DNA of 64,000 nt from NCBI RefSeq assembly GCF_958298935.1, contig NC_084942.1, positions 6,827,501 to 6,891,500 of the forward strand. Reading direction: 5' to 3'. Shown here piece by piece: positions 45,311 to 56,337 of this stretch; within the stretch, counting starts at the first letter, position 1, and every line of letters starts with the position of its first letter. The notes under the pieces were generated by a model, which saw nothing but the letters and a program-made list of their open reading frames with translations, was not told the DNA's origin and did not search any database. Both the position numbers and the translations under genes were made by a program. Source of the stretch: Phragmites australis (Eukaryota; Streptophyta; Magnoliopsida; Poales; Poaceae).

Positions 45311-47385
45311 TTGATCACCGGTGATCATGATATATCCATAGATCATGATTTTTTTCTCCAAGGACTCACAGGGGACTACGGCCCCTTTGATACCAGTGCT
45401 GCAGGTGATGATGGACCTGACGGTGAACCTCCGGTTGGTTCACATGCAGGTGATGCAGCAGCAGTTTCATCGTTAGGCTCTACAAGTACGCACACATTAG
45501 CAAGCACCAGGTCTAAAAGATCAAGAGCCGGTACTTCTGAAGTTTGGCAAGACTTTGAAAAGTTCTACAAAGCGGAAGATGGGGTAAGTGTTAGGTATGC
45601 TAGGTGTTATATTTGCAAACATGAATTATCTGCAAAGCCCTCGGGTGGAACAGGGCACATGAAGAGGCACGCCACAAGTTGCAAGCAAAAGAGTGGAGCA
45701 GCCATGAAGCAGACGGTGTTGCAGTACAACCCCGACGGCTCTGTTCGTCATTGGGAGTACGACTCTGCCAATGCTCGAAAAGAGCTATGTCGCTTCATTG
45801 CAAGAGTGGATCTACCACTCAATATCGGTGAGTCTGTTGCATTTGAAGATTATATTAAGCAAGCTCATAATCCTAGGTTCACGCATGTTTCTAGACAGAC
45901 AACTAGTAGGGATATGGTAAAATACTACAATGCGTGTCGTAGCAAGCTTAAAGAAATGTTGCAAACATGTATATTTTCAGTTGCTTTGACCTCGAACATA
46001 TGGGCATGTAGGGCTAGAGAGGATTATCTTAGTGTGGTTGCTCATTTTGTTAATAATGATTGGGAATTAGAAAAGAGAATAATAGGTTTTTGGTTGATTG
46101 ACAACGCACATACCAGTGAAAATATTGCTGAAAAAATATCTCAAGTAGTTGCAGACTTTGGTCTCACGAATAAAATATTTTCTATCACTTTAGATAATAC
46201 CGGTGCAAATTCTAGAGCAATGGATATTCTCACTCCGTTGTTTAGTACATATGCTAAATCTTTCTTGTTACATCAACGTTGTGCTTGTTATATTATCAAT
46301 CTTATAGTAAAATCCGGTTTGAAGAGGTTATCGCAATACCTAGATAATTTTCGTACTGCAATATCTTTTGTGAACTCCTCTAACCAACGAATTGCAGCAT
46401 ATAAACAGTATTATGTTGCAATTGGTGTGCGTCCACGTAAGTTTTCTGTGGACATGCCGGTAAGATGGAACTCTATTTTCTTGATGCTTAAAAATATTAT
46501 ACCATATAAGAGCATATTTTGTGTGTTTATTCATACACATTACCATCAGCATGGGGTCAAACTTTACTCACGGAAGCGCATTGGTATGTTGCTGAAAGGA
46601 TACTGGAGTTTCTTGAATTTTTTTATGATTCAACTGTCAGTTTATCAGGAGTTTATTATCCAACATCTTGTTTAGTAGTGCATAATATTGTTGAAATTGC
46701 TACTCATTTAAACAACTATGAAAATGACAATCTTCTAAGAGATTTTGTAGTTCCTATGAAATCTAAATTCTTAAAGTATTGGAAAGAAATTCCTTTGTTG
46801 TATGCCTTTGCCTTTATTTTAGATCCTAGAGCTAAAATTGCAGTTTTCTGTAGAGTTCTCGCAATTCTATGTGATGCTCTTGGCCACGATTATTCTAATT
46901 ATTATATTAATATCCGTTCTAAGTTATTCGAAGTCTATAGTAAATATGAAACAAAGTATGACGGAGTTTGCCTGCAACGACCTCCACTAGCACCCACAAC
47001 AAGTAAGAAGATAATAACGTGGGGGAAAATATTTGTTGCAGGTTCTTCATCAAGAAGTTCAGACTCTTCGTCACGATCGTCTACGAGCACCGGAATTCCA
47101 ACATCCAGAGGGGAGCTAACTACCTTCATCGACAGTGACGTTATCAGCCATGAACAAGAAAACTTCAACATACTGCAATGGTGGCACAAGCACAAAAAGA
47201 ATTATCCAGTGCTTTCACTGTTAGCGCGAGATTTGTTAACGGTTCCTGTATCTACAGTTTCTTCTGATGCTGCCTTCAGTCTTATTGGAAGGATAATCGA
47301 AGAGAGAAGAACAAATCTGTCAAGTGAGATGGTTGAAATACTCACCATAGTAAAGGATTGGGAACAAGCTGAAGCACGAATGTAA
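45311..47385 (+). pseudogene. hAT transposase with BED zinc finger (frameshifted)
   Basis: The frame from ATG 45311 encodes an acidic/Ser-rich N-terminus, then a BED finger at residues 79-124 (C99, C102, H116/H120, C124). The RNase H-like hAT core follows. A one-base indel near 46545-46565 moves the frame. The second part (to 47385) has LTEAHWYVAERILEFLEFFYD, the insertion domain and the C-terminal hAT dimerisation region (LQWWHKHKKNYPVLSLLARDLL, STVSSDAAFS). The core lacks two expected residues: LTSNIW has Asn229 where relatives have the first catalytic Asp, and CACYI has Tyr327 where the CxxH His should be. D295 (SITLDN) is kept. It should be inactive. Confidence 0.88.
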
Positions 47386-47579
47386 CACACTGCAGAAAAC
47401 CTGATGAGAACGTGTAATTTCAAATTTTATGAGCTAGGTTGTATTCTTTTTTCCTTTGCTAGAAAGGTTTTTAATGAGGCAATCTATCAATAAAGCTCAT
47501 TTTTAGAATTAATCATGTGTCCCTATTATTTCTAAGTTTTTTTATTTTATTTATGTTTTTTCTTTTTTTTAAAAAAAAT

Positions 47580-47598
47580 AACCCCCACGGCCCCACCC
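47580..47598 (+). promoter_or_regulatory. Second TATA box inside the hAT element
   Basis: GGCCTATAAATACC (near 47608-47621) precedes the short second BED ORF by about 120 bases. It resembles the CACCTATAAATAG context of the first promoter. The listed span is approximate to the GC-rich leader that precedes it. Confidence 0.5.
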
Positions 47599-47733
47599 CC
47601 ACCCACCTCTCGTCCTGGCCTATAAATACCATCTCAAACTCCATGTGATCTCATCGGTCACCCATCTCTCTTTTCCTAGTTCAAGTAGTCAGTAGCCACT
47701 TCACATCAAGAAATCAATTCCATATTTCAATTT

Positions 47734-47949
47734 ATGGATCAAGACGCCGAGAACTCGCGTGCATGGTCATAGGTGTGGCAACATTTTGAAAAGGTCTTTA
47801 GAGAAATTAACGGGGAATAGGTAAGATTTGCTAAGTGTAATATATACAGCAATGAATTAGGTGCCAGATCTCCAAATGGAACGAGATACTTGAGGAAGCA
47901 TATTAAATATTGCAAGCAAAATTCTGGGGTTTCTAATGAAATCATGTAA
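47734..47949 (+). pseudogene. Vestigial second BED-finger ORF in the hAT element
   Basis: From ATG 47734 the frame reads MDQDAENSRAWS, a TAG at 47770, VWQHFEKVFREING, another TAG, then RFAKCNIYSNELG, RYLRKHIKYC and a TAA at 47947. It parallels the BED finger of the main transposase (VWQDFEK; RYARCYICKHELS; HMKRHATSC). The second finger Cys is Tyr here. Everything between the finger and the 3' end of the transposase is absent. The following 3' UTR-like stretch (GGTTGTACTC..., 47965-48035) matches 47440-47500 after the main gene. So this is an internally deleted second copy of the gene. Confidence 0.75.
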
Positions 47950-48104
47950 TTTTCGGAGCATAATCATAGGTTGTACTCTTTTTTTCTTCTAGTGGAAAGG
48001 TTTTTAACGAGACAACCAATCAATAAATCCCTTATTTATTTATTTTCTATATTTTTATTGATTTTTTGGAATTTTTTAGCTATTATTTTTTATTTTTTCT
48101 ATCT

Positions 48105-48465
48105 TCCGAGTGCTGGCGGGCCGAGCGTGCCTCCACCGTGCCGGGTGGGCCCGTCGTGCCTCCACCGTGCCGACCTGGCCCGTCGTGCCTCCACCATGCC
48201 GGTCGGACCCGTCATGCCAAACGGGTCCGTCATGCCTCCACCGTGCCGGCCGGGCCCGTCGTGCCGAACGGGCACATCGTGTCGATCGTGCCGTGGGCCG
48301 GCCTGGCATGGCACAGTAAAAGCTGGGCCGTGCCGTGGGCCAACGACTCGGCACACGGGCCGGCACGGCACGGCCCGTTACAGCAAATAGGCCTATCGGA
48401 TTGTGCCGTTTTCGGGCCGTGCCTAGTTGGACCCGTGCCGGGCCGGCCCGATTGGCCCATCTGGA
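48105..48465. repeat. Right subterminal GC-rich repeat array of the hAT element
   Basis: Copies of CCGTGCCGGCCGGGCCCGTCGTGCC-like words in the orientation opposite to the left array run up to the right TIR. Early copies repeat a unit of about 36 bases (GTGCCTCCACCGTGCCG...), then the order loosens. Confidence 0.7.
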
Positions 48466-48481
48466 CATCTTTGGTTCGGCT

Positions 48482-48797
48482 CCCCCATGCTGCAGTGTTC
48501 CAGCTGCATCTTCTGGAGCTTCTGTTGCATCTTCCGAGCCGGTGACAAATATACTCAACCAATTCAAGCAATTATATTTATATGTGTTCAATAATTTCAA
48601 ACATGAATATATTTATATATTTTCATATATAGCATATAAACCTAAAAGAGTTAAACTCTTTACTTTTGTATATATATATGTATAAATACCTATATGTATA
48701 TACATTAAATACATTTCTTTAAGTTTTTATTTACTTTGCTATTTATTTTCTTTATATAAAAATAAATTTATTTATGTCCAGAAATTTGAGCTGTTAC
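48482..48797 (+). repeat. 3' end of a gypsy-type LTR
   Basis: The AT-rich tail ends TTTGAGCTGTTACA and resembles the last about 250 bases of 16068-16632. The first 80 bases belong to the sequence into which the hAT element jumped. The LTR start and any partner are not visible. Confidence 0.45.
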
Positions 48798-49567
48798 AAC
48801 AGGTCTGAAATCTCAGTGGAGACGGCAAAGATTAGGTGGCGTAGATATTCTTCTTTGCTCAGATTTCCTCGGTGATCTAGCAGCAACATATGCAGCATAG
48901 ACATAGAGATGAGGCAGTGGATCCTATGTTTAGGTCTTTTTTGCTTGAGCATTGGTCAGAGGCAGCCTTTTCCAATGTATCATCTGCACAGGACCTCTTC
49001 GTCAACTTAAAGAGGATAATGGAAAGAAGCGAGTCGCCCATTCAAAACTGAGTGACTTCCCATTGCCGCTGGTGATTGCCATAGCCTACCTGCCTCTGTA
49101 TAGAGAGTGCACTGAGGCAGCTGCTCTGTTGTTGCCATAAAGGTTGAGAGGGCAGCTTGTGGGGGCTGCAGCCTGCAGGCAGGCTTGAGGGTTGGTCCAT
49201 GGACTGGACAAACCAAGGTAGACAGCTCTTGCCCATCTTGGAGCACCACCTGCCTCAATTAATTGTCCAGACATGAAGGTAAGCAATGAACATCTGCATC
49301 CAGTGTTGACAACAAGAAGTTAACAAACCAAATAATAGATCTGTATTGTCTTCGTTATACTCCATTGCAGTCATGTCCTTGTGGCATTTGAAATGATGAA
49401 TCAGGAGAGCTCATCCCAATTTGGCTCTCGCAGTTTTTTACCCAAAGCGTAATTTTTTTGCAAATGTTGTGCCTTGAGACGCCATGCCCTGATTTGGTGA
49501 TCATAATCTTGAAACTAGAGATCGAGTGAGTTCTCATTAGCCATTACCGTGTATGGCTAGTGCATAT
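48798..49567. other. Unassigned intergenic stretch
   Basis: Short open frames occur on both strands near 49000-49290, but none has a recognisable domain or codon pattern. No TE ends were found. Confidence 0.45.
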
Positions 49568-50815
49568 CACCAGAGATTTGGGTCGATCGGGTTGAGAAAC
49601 AGGGTCGCATGACATGGGTCGACATCTAACAAAAATAGAGTACAAAGGGGGTATACTCTTCGGGATGACAAATTAGTGATGCGGAATGTGACCCTGATTC
49701 ATCCGTGCTGATCACCCGAGTCGATGCCTCATTGTAAAGACTAAGACATATATTTTACACATACCACACCTACTACTCAGCCCATTATCAAACTCAAGCC
49801 AACCAGCCCACTAGACTCGATACCTTTATCATCTCCATAGTCCACACCTCTAGCCCTCACACCTGCCGATTCTCTCTCTCCACCTCTTCACCTGTACGCA
49901 CCGACGAAGAATGACACACCCTGCCTCCACCTCACTCTCCGTTCGAAGCCATCAACCTCCTCCTCCTCCTGCTGCTGCTTCCTGCAACAGTGCTGTGGAG
50001 CTTGCAGCCCCGTGGCGCGCGCAGACATCATGCATCAAGCCAAGCGCGATGTTCCTAAACGTCCGCTAGACGCCGGCTATGGGGAGGGGACGAAACCAAG
50101 AAAGGCTAGGGCTTAGCAAGGCGGGAGCGAGCTATCAATGAGGAAGCGTAGGGAACATGTCGACATCGTAGCCGAGATCCATTCCAACTATAGCCACCAG
50201 AAATTTAGGTCGATCGGGTCGAGGAACGGAGTCGCAGGACGCGAGACGCGGGTCGACATCTAACAAAAATGTTGTACACAGAGTGTATACCTCTTCGAGA
50301 TGACAAAGTAGTGATGCTGAACGTGACCCTGATTCATCTGGGTCGATGACCCGGATCGATACCTCATTCTAAAAGCTAGGGGCATATATCTGACCCATAG
50401 CATACCTACTACTCAGCCCATTATCAAACTCAAGCCCGCCAGCCTACTCGAGTTGATACTCTTATCATCTCCATAGTCCACACCTACAGTCCTCCCAATC
50501 GTCTCTCTCTTCACCTCTTCACCTGCTCGAGCCATCGAAGAATGACGCACCTCGCCTCCACCTCGCTCTCCGCTCGAAGCCACTGGCATCCTCCTCTTCC
50601 CGTCGCCTCCTGCAACAGTGCCATGCAGCTTGGTGAGCCCGTGGCGCACACAAACGTCGAGCATCAAGCCAAGCGTGACGTTCCCAGGCGTCTGCTCGGC
50701 ACCAGCGGTGGGGAGGGGACAAAACCAAGAAATACCGAAGCTTCGCGAGGCGGGAGCTAGCTATTGGCAAGGAAGCCAAGAGAATGTGCCGCGTCGTTGT
50801 CGAGATCCGCTCGCT
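49568..50815. repeat. Tandem duplication, two units of about 627 bp
   Basis: Unit 1 (49568-50194) and unit 2 (50195-50815) both start CACCAGARATTTRGGTCGATC. They share GTCGACATCTAACAAAAAT, TACTACTCAGCCCATTATC, ATCTCCATAGTCCACACC, GAAGAATGAC and AGCATCAAGCCAAGC-type blocks in the same order. Similarity by eye is about 80-90 percent with small indels. The units are not coding. A TATA-like CTATATATAC follows unit 2 at about 50835, so this may be the upstream region of a lost gene. Confidence 0.88.
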
Positions 50816-51950
50816 GGTAAGCTTTCTCTTTCTCTCTATATATACGACAGAGGAGTCCCGCGGCTTCGTCCTGGCAGCGTCCCAGCGGTGAACCGAACCT
50901 GCAATCCGGGTCGTTCCATCCGGGGATGTGGATCGTGGTAGCGACTCCTGACTCCTGTGACTATGGACTAGTGTCATTCTCCAAGTTGTAGACCGAGCAC
51001 GCTTTTGTCGAGCCGTCTCCTTTCTTGACTTGGTTGTGCGTGCAAAGATCAGCACGCGTTTTATTCATGGGTGCTTGACAAATCCATTCCTGATGGACGG
51101 CACATTTTTGTTTCACTCTTACTGATGATCAATATTAAGTTTGGGACTTGATTTGCGATGAGTTGCTGATCTTGATCTATTTATCCGATTCATTCACAGT
51201 ATTCTTTCGGAAAGGTGCTTCTTAAAACTTGGGGATTTAACCTAATTTTTGCATCACAATATTTTTTATATTATCGCTGGATTTCATGGCAATTTATATC
51301 ATCAGTAATATTGTCTTGGCTGGTACGAACCAGGTTACCGTTTTCTTGGGGACCAACGCGGGATGGCTATTTATGTTTATTGTTGACCTGACCCCTAAGA
51401 AAACTGTAAAATCTGTACACTGCCACGCCTGATGAGTTCTGACTTCTGAATTACAATCCTGCAGAATCACAGCGATGCAAGTGGTAGCAGATCCGCATCT
51501 CGTTTTTTTATCTAATACTGGTTGAGACAGAGAGACCCTATGTTTTTAAAGAAGTAAAATCATCTCCAACTCTTCATGTCCCATAGATATTCACACAAAT
51601 TTTGTTTGACACCTAGTTGCTGCTACTGATTCCTTTTTCAGAAGTGAAAGTTACATTCTGAACAAAAATGAAGTTGGTTGCAAGAAAGCAACACAAAATT
51701 CTCTGATTTCAGTTATCTGTCTCTGACATCCAATGTGTCAAGTGATCAGAAAAAGGCCCCCTCCAAATTGATCCATTTGGCATCTCCAATCAGCCATGGG
51801 TTCCAATCATCTTCAAGAGTTTACAGTCAAGCATATATTAGTGACTGTAAATCTAAAAACCGTAAGTCATGGAATATTATCTTTTCTCATACGTGTAGAC
51901 TAAATTACATAGCTTAATTCGCCGTCGCAGTTCTCTCTGTGATGAAAAAA
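50816..51950. other. Region after the tandem duplication, no gene found
   Basis: CTATATATAC at about 50835 could be a core promoter on the plus strand. The following 120 bases are GC-rich, like a leader, but no ORF of weight follows. The rest, to 51950, is AT-rich without recognised content. Confidence 0.4.
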
Positions 51951-54531
51951 TATAGGACCGAGGAAAGTGACTAGAGGGATATGAATAGAAGCCTCACTAA
52001 ATTTGGATGATTTATCCTAATCTTTTACCCAATGTGTCTCAAATAAAAAATAGAAGCAAGAAACCAAGATAAACAAGAATAAATCAAACTAGACATCTCC
52101 GAAAAGATTGTTTTGATCATAGCTCTAATAGATGGATCTAAACCTTAGGTTCTATAGAAAACTATTCAAGTGTTATAACTCACAAGAATTTATAACTCGA
52201 TGAAGAAACACTCAAATCTAAAGAACTAAGCATCGGATGAAGAAACTCTTAAAGTTGATGAACCTAAAGGTAGGAAATAGTTCATGATCAACTTAGAGAT
52301 GATTCTTATCCCTCTAGTAACAAGGAAAAAAACTTTAACACGATGCAAAATTTAGCTCTCTAGCAAAAAAGAAAAACACAACAAAATCAACACTACGCGA
52401 AAAAATATCATAAGTGACGGGTGATGACCGTCATGGGTGACGGGTCCCGTCTCTATCACCCTGAACGCGTCACTTTTGACTAGTCATCAGTGACAGGTAA
52501 TGACCCGTTACCAATTAGAACTTGACCCATCACTAATAAAACCTATAAGTGACGGGTCGTAACTCTGACCATTCACTTATTACAAGTCTAACTCATCACT
52601 TATGGCTGATGAACGGTTTTCGTTCTTTTTGGACATGAAAAAAGTCAAAAAAAAATTTAAAAAAAAGCCAATCCAACTCAGTGCCATCACCACTCGTCAC
52701 ATGTCCCTTTATAATTTTTCACATTGTTTTCATACTTTACATTCCATGGGAATCGAACTCACGACCTACCATCACGCTCATAGCAGCATTACCACCTCAC
52801 CCTCACATGTGTTTTGAATGGAGCCGGATAAATATCCTTTTAACCTTTTTGCCGAAGATCATAAGTGATGGGTCATAATTTTGACCCATCACTTATTAAG
52901 TCATAAGTAACAGGTCACAATTATGACCCGTCACTAATGCTCATTGTACAATGAACACACAAACCAGTTGACCCAGAGTGCTTTCGGTAAAACGGGCATA
53001 ATTTTTGCATACAGACTTCGAATTCAACGTTTTTTTCTCTACGGATATCTACAAAAAAGTTACATCCATTTCTCCCTGGCTTTGTCTAGCTCGGTGAATT
53101 TTTTGAGGCCAAAAATAGCCTGGACGATTGAGTTCTCGCCCCTGAAGTTTCTGTAACATTTTTTGAATGCGTGTTTGTATCCATAGCCGCCACCCCTTAC
53201 ATCAAACTTGAGCAAAAATATGCAATAGTTCATATTCTAGTACTACTGAAGTGAGAAAAAATAAGATAAAAAGAAAAAATATTTCACTTCAAGCGAGACA
53301 TGAAAAGCAAATACAACACAAAATTAACACTTTTAACTCCAGATTTATTTTTTCTAGAGGAATTCAAGTTATGGCATATAGGACTGTAGAGTATATAAGT
53401 GACGGGTCGCAACTATCCTACTACCAAAACTGAGTCAAGTATTTATGAATACTGTCATTAGTGATAGGTCATAACTTGGCATGTTACTAACGATTGACCT
53501 AGGAGACCCGTCACTAATGAGTCGTCATTGGTGACGGGTCAAGTTTTTACCCGTCACTAATTACTCGCCTAGGATGACCTGTCACTGATGAGTCGTCATT
53601 AGTGACAGGTCACAACTATGTTCTGTCACTTTTATCATAAGTGACTTAGTCATATTACAACCCGTCACTTATGTAGTATATCATTTGTCTGTTTTTCACG
53701 TAGTGTGAAAAACATGCAATTATGCAAAAATGCCAAGAGACGAAAACTAGAAAGATATGAACACAAGTGTAAGAGGAAACACAATAATCATTACTTGCAT
53801 AGGAACGCCCTATTTTTGACCGATTACAATGTGGTTCAGGTTACGCAGCTATCACCTAAACCATAGGCTAAGCATTCCTCTCTTTCTCTTCTAAAACCCT
53901 AGAACTCAATTCTCAAATGGATGGCTCAAGGAGGCTCTCAAAGCCCTCCCTTCATATTTATAGGTCTTGGGAGTTTTCTTGCATCCCAAGTATTCTAGAT
54001 TTCTTGCATCCCAAGTTTCCTAGATTATTTGTATTTGTAGTAATCTAGATTTCTTACATTCCAAGTAACCTTCTTGATGATGACGCGTATACTCCATCTT
54101 ACGATCTCGATCGTCGGCAAGTCTCTCTCGCTCATGCTTCCTCAGGTTGCCTTGTCACTTGCACCGGTATACCTTTCTCTTGACTTTGTCAACATAACGT
54201 CTTCATCCACCTCCTCAAGCTTTGCTTGCTCTCCACGTGTACAATTAGGATCACCCTTGACTACGCTCGGCCTCCTTGATCGTCCATTACCAAGCACCCC
54301 GCTTAACCCCGATCATCCTACCGTCCATCATCAAGTTGCATAAATCACCTACACATCATAAGACAAGTACACAAATTTCTCCAACTCCATTTCTATCCAT
54401 CTCCGGTTAGTCATAATCATAATCATGTATTGTAATACGTAGAAATGCTCATGCAAACCAAATTCAACTAAACTGAATCTTTGTCAATGACTCATCACAT
54501 ATAAGCCAAGTTACATATCCACTTGGTTTCA
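51951..54531. repeat. Solo LTR related to the Sirevirus-type LTR, split by a CACTA element
   Basis: It starts TATAGGACCGAGG, like the 5191 LTR (TATAGGACCAAG), and ends near CCACTTGGTTTCA, like the other LTR ends. Shared inner blocks include TCTAGTAACAAGG, GGAAACACAATAATCA-type and CACCCCGCTTAACCCCGATCAT. Without the CACTA insert it is about 1266 bp, some 700 less than the 1963-bp LTRs. The difference includes the CCGG palindrome block, which is absent here. No internal domain is present. Flanks AAAAA and TAAAA may be a decayed duplication. Confidence 0.72.
52391..53705. mobile_element. CACTA-type element (1315 bp) with GTGACGGGTC subterminal repeats
   Basis: The ends are CACTACGCGAAAAAATATC and, reverse-complemented, CACTACGTGAAAAACAGAC. 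Both subterminal regions are packed with AAGTGACGGGTCATAAC-type motifs in direct and inverted form (ATGACCCGTCACT), ten or more on each side. The interior has no transposase. The 3-bp flanks (CAA and TGA) do not match. Confidence 0.82.
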
Positions 54532-54709
54532 TAAAACCATCTACGGAGAAAACATATGAAGAGCCATGTTTCTATAAAAGAATTTGAATATGAATTCTTC
54601 AAACCAAATATGAAGAATTCCGGAGCAATCCCTGTCATCTAAACACACCCAATAAGAAATGGACAACGTAGATTTATCTGAATCTGATGCATAATCAATT
54701 GAATCAATC
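54532..54709. other. Short spacer between solo LTR and MITE
   Basis: No recognisable content apart from an inverted GAATTCTTC / GAAGAATTC pair near 54592-54622. Confidence 0.4.
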
Positions 54710-55799
54710 CAGGGTTCGCAAATGCATTGAAAACTGGTCAATTCGGTCCGCACTGAATTCTGAATTCAACCAGTTTTTGAATTTGAATTCAAAAAATTAA
54801 AAATTAATTAAAAATATATAAAAATACTAGAGACAATTCTAAGACCTTCTGTGAAGTTTTTTCAAAAAGAATGTCCTTTGCATCATATTTCATGGAGGTA
54901 AAGTTTGGAAAAAAAAGAAAAAGCATGCAACTCATTTATTAACTCACATTAAGGAAAATATTAACATGCAAACACAATTTTTTTTTAAGTGTACGTTAAG
55001 AGGATCTATAAAATTAGTTTCATTTCATTTAGAATTTTATTAATTTCTCTATTATTTTTACAAAGTTCAGAATCATAAAGTGAACATGTTAAGAAAAAGT
55101 ACTGTAATTAATTTGTCATGTCTACCATTATTTTTCCTACACAAAGAATTGTTTAAAAAAGTAATAAAAGTGGTTTCACTAATTTTGGGGTGCCATGGAT
55201 TAGTTATGAATTAATCTAATTGCAACACATATACTCAATCCTGCATGTTACAATAACTATTTCATGATTTCATGTATTTTTAGAAGATAGAGGATCAAGT
55301 AAGAAGACTAAAAAAAATTAGTTTCATGATTTTTGGATTAGCAAATAATTAACTATGCATTTAACTATGTTTAGAAAATAAATTTTCTCACAGAAAATAT
55401 ACAATATTTTCATGAGTATAAATATTTTTATCATGTAGATCATGTTACCAAAAAACCAAAAAAATTTGTTTCACTTGATTTGAAGCTCAGAAGAATTAGT
55501 TATCAATTTTAAAAGTTTGAGCTATTTTTTCTTCAACTTTACTGAAATTGGATAAAACCAAACGATTTTTGTAAAACAAATGAGTGGTTTTTTAGCACAA
55601 ACAAAATACAGGAAATGGGATCGGTTTTCGGTAGAATTCGGTCGGTTACTAAATGATCGATTCAACTGAATTTTGCCTCGATCAAACCAGTTTGACTGGT
55701 TGAATTCGGCTAAATTTCCATCATATTTTCTGATATTCATGAAAACCATGAATTCACCGCCTAACGAATTCCGATCGTCCACCAAATTTGCGAACCCTG
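54710..55799. mobile_element. MITE-like element with CAGGGTTCGCAAAT ends (hAT-like)
   Basis: Perfect 14-bp inverted ends CAGGGTTCGCAAAT (54710) and ATTTGCGAACCCTG (55786-55799) enclose 1090 bp of AT-rich non-coding DNA. Both ends carry further inverted similarity, such as GAATTCGGT/ACTGAATTC words and CCAGTTTGACTGGTTGAATTC against its counterpart near 54770. CAGGG-type ends are common in hAT elements. An 8-bp duplication could not be matched. Confidence 0.7.
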
Positions 55800-56337
55800 A
55801 TCGGGCCTATCTATAGAATCGGGCAATTGAGAATCTATCCTTACGCTTCATAGTTGGTAGTAAAGTTAGGGCTAATGAGACTAGGCATTATCGGCCAGGG
55901 GCTTATTCGAGAGACGTACGGTTGATGGAAAAGACTTTCAAAACCAATGTATCTGGTTTGCAACAAGTTCACGAAAGAATTGTTCGCTCATCAATGCCAT
56001 GAATCTTAAAAAGTATGTAAAGGCACACCTATCAAATCTTAGGTCGTTTGAAACACACGAATTTCAAGCAATTTACAGCAAGTTCATTTCCTAGAGAAAT
56101 CACGACAAACTCCCTAGTTCCAAACGGGCCTTATAAATCCGAAAGAAAATGAGAAGGATTTTGTCATGTATTGTCAGGGATCATATCATGACTGTATTTA
56201 CTCCAAAAATATAGTTATACTATCATATAACAAATCTTTTCATAATTCAAATTAATGTATTACAGTTGTATAACAAATAAAATTGTCAATATGTACTGCA
56301 ATATCTAGCCGCAAAATTGATTTGACAGTTCAGCTAA
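55800..56337. other. AT-rich intergenic stretch
   Basis: No gene or repeat recognised. Confidence 0.45.

Larger units (their letters stand above)
44509..48473 (+). mobile_element. hAT transposon (3965 bp) with 8-bp TSD
   Basis: The 19-bp terminal inverted repeats are TAAAGATGCCCAAATGGGC on the left and CAAAGATGTCCAGATGGGC on the right (reverse-complemented). The duplication is GTTCTGCT (44501-44508) and GTTCGGCT (48474-48481), one mismatch. The ends resemble those of rice Dart (TAGAGGTGGCCAAACGGGC, from memory). Inside are GC-rich subterminal arrays, a TATA box, a transposase with BED finger and hAT dimerisation domain, and a second vestigial BED-finger ORF. Confidence 0.9.

Noticed and set aside
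52680..52820. GGGAATCGAACTCACGACC, resembling a tRNA T-loop on the minus strand
   Set aside because: No cloverleaf or acceptor stem can be drawn, and it lies inside a CACTA element.
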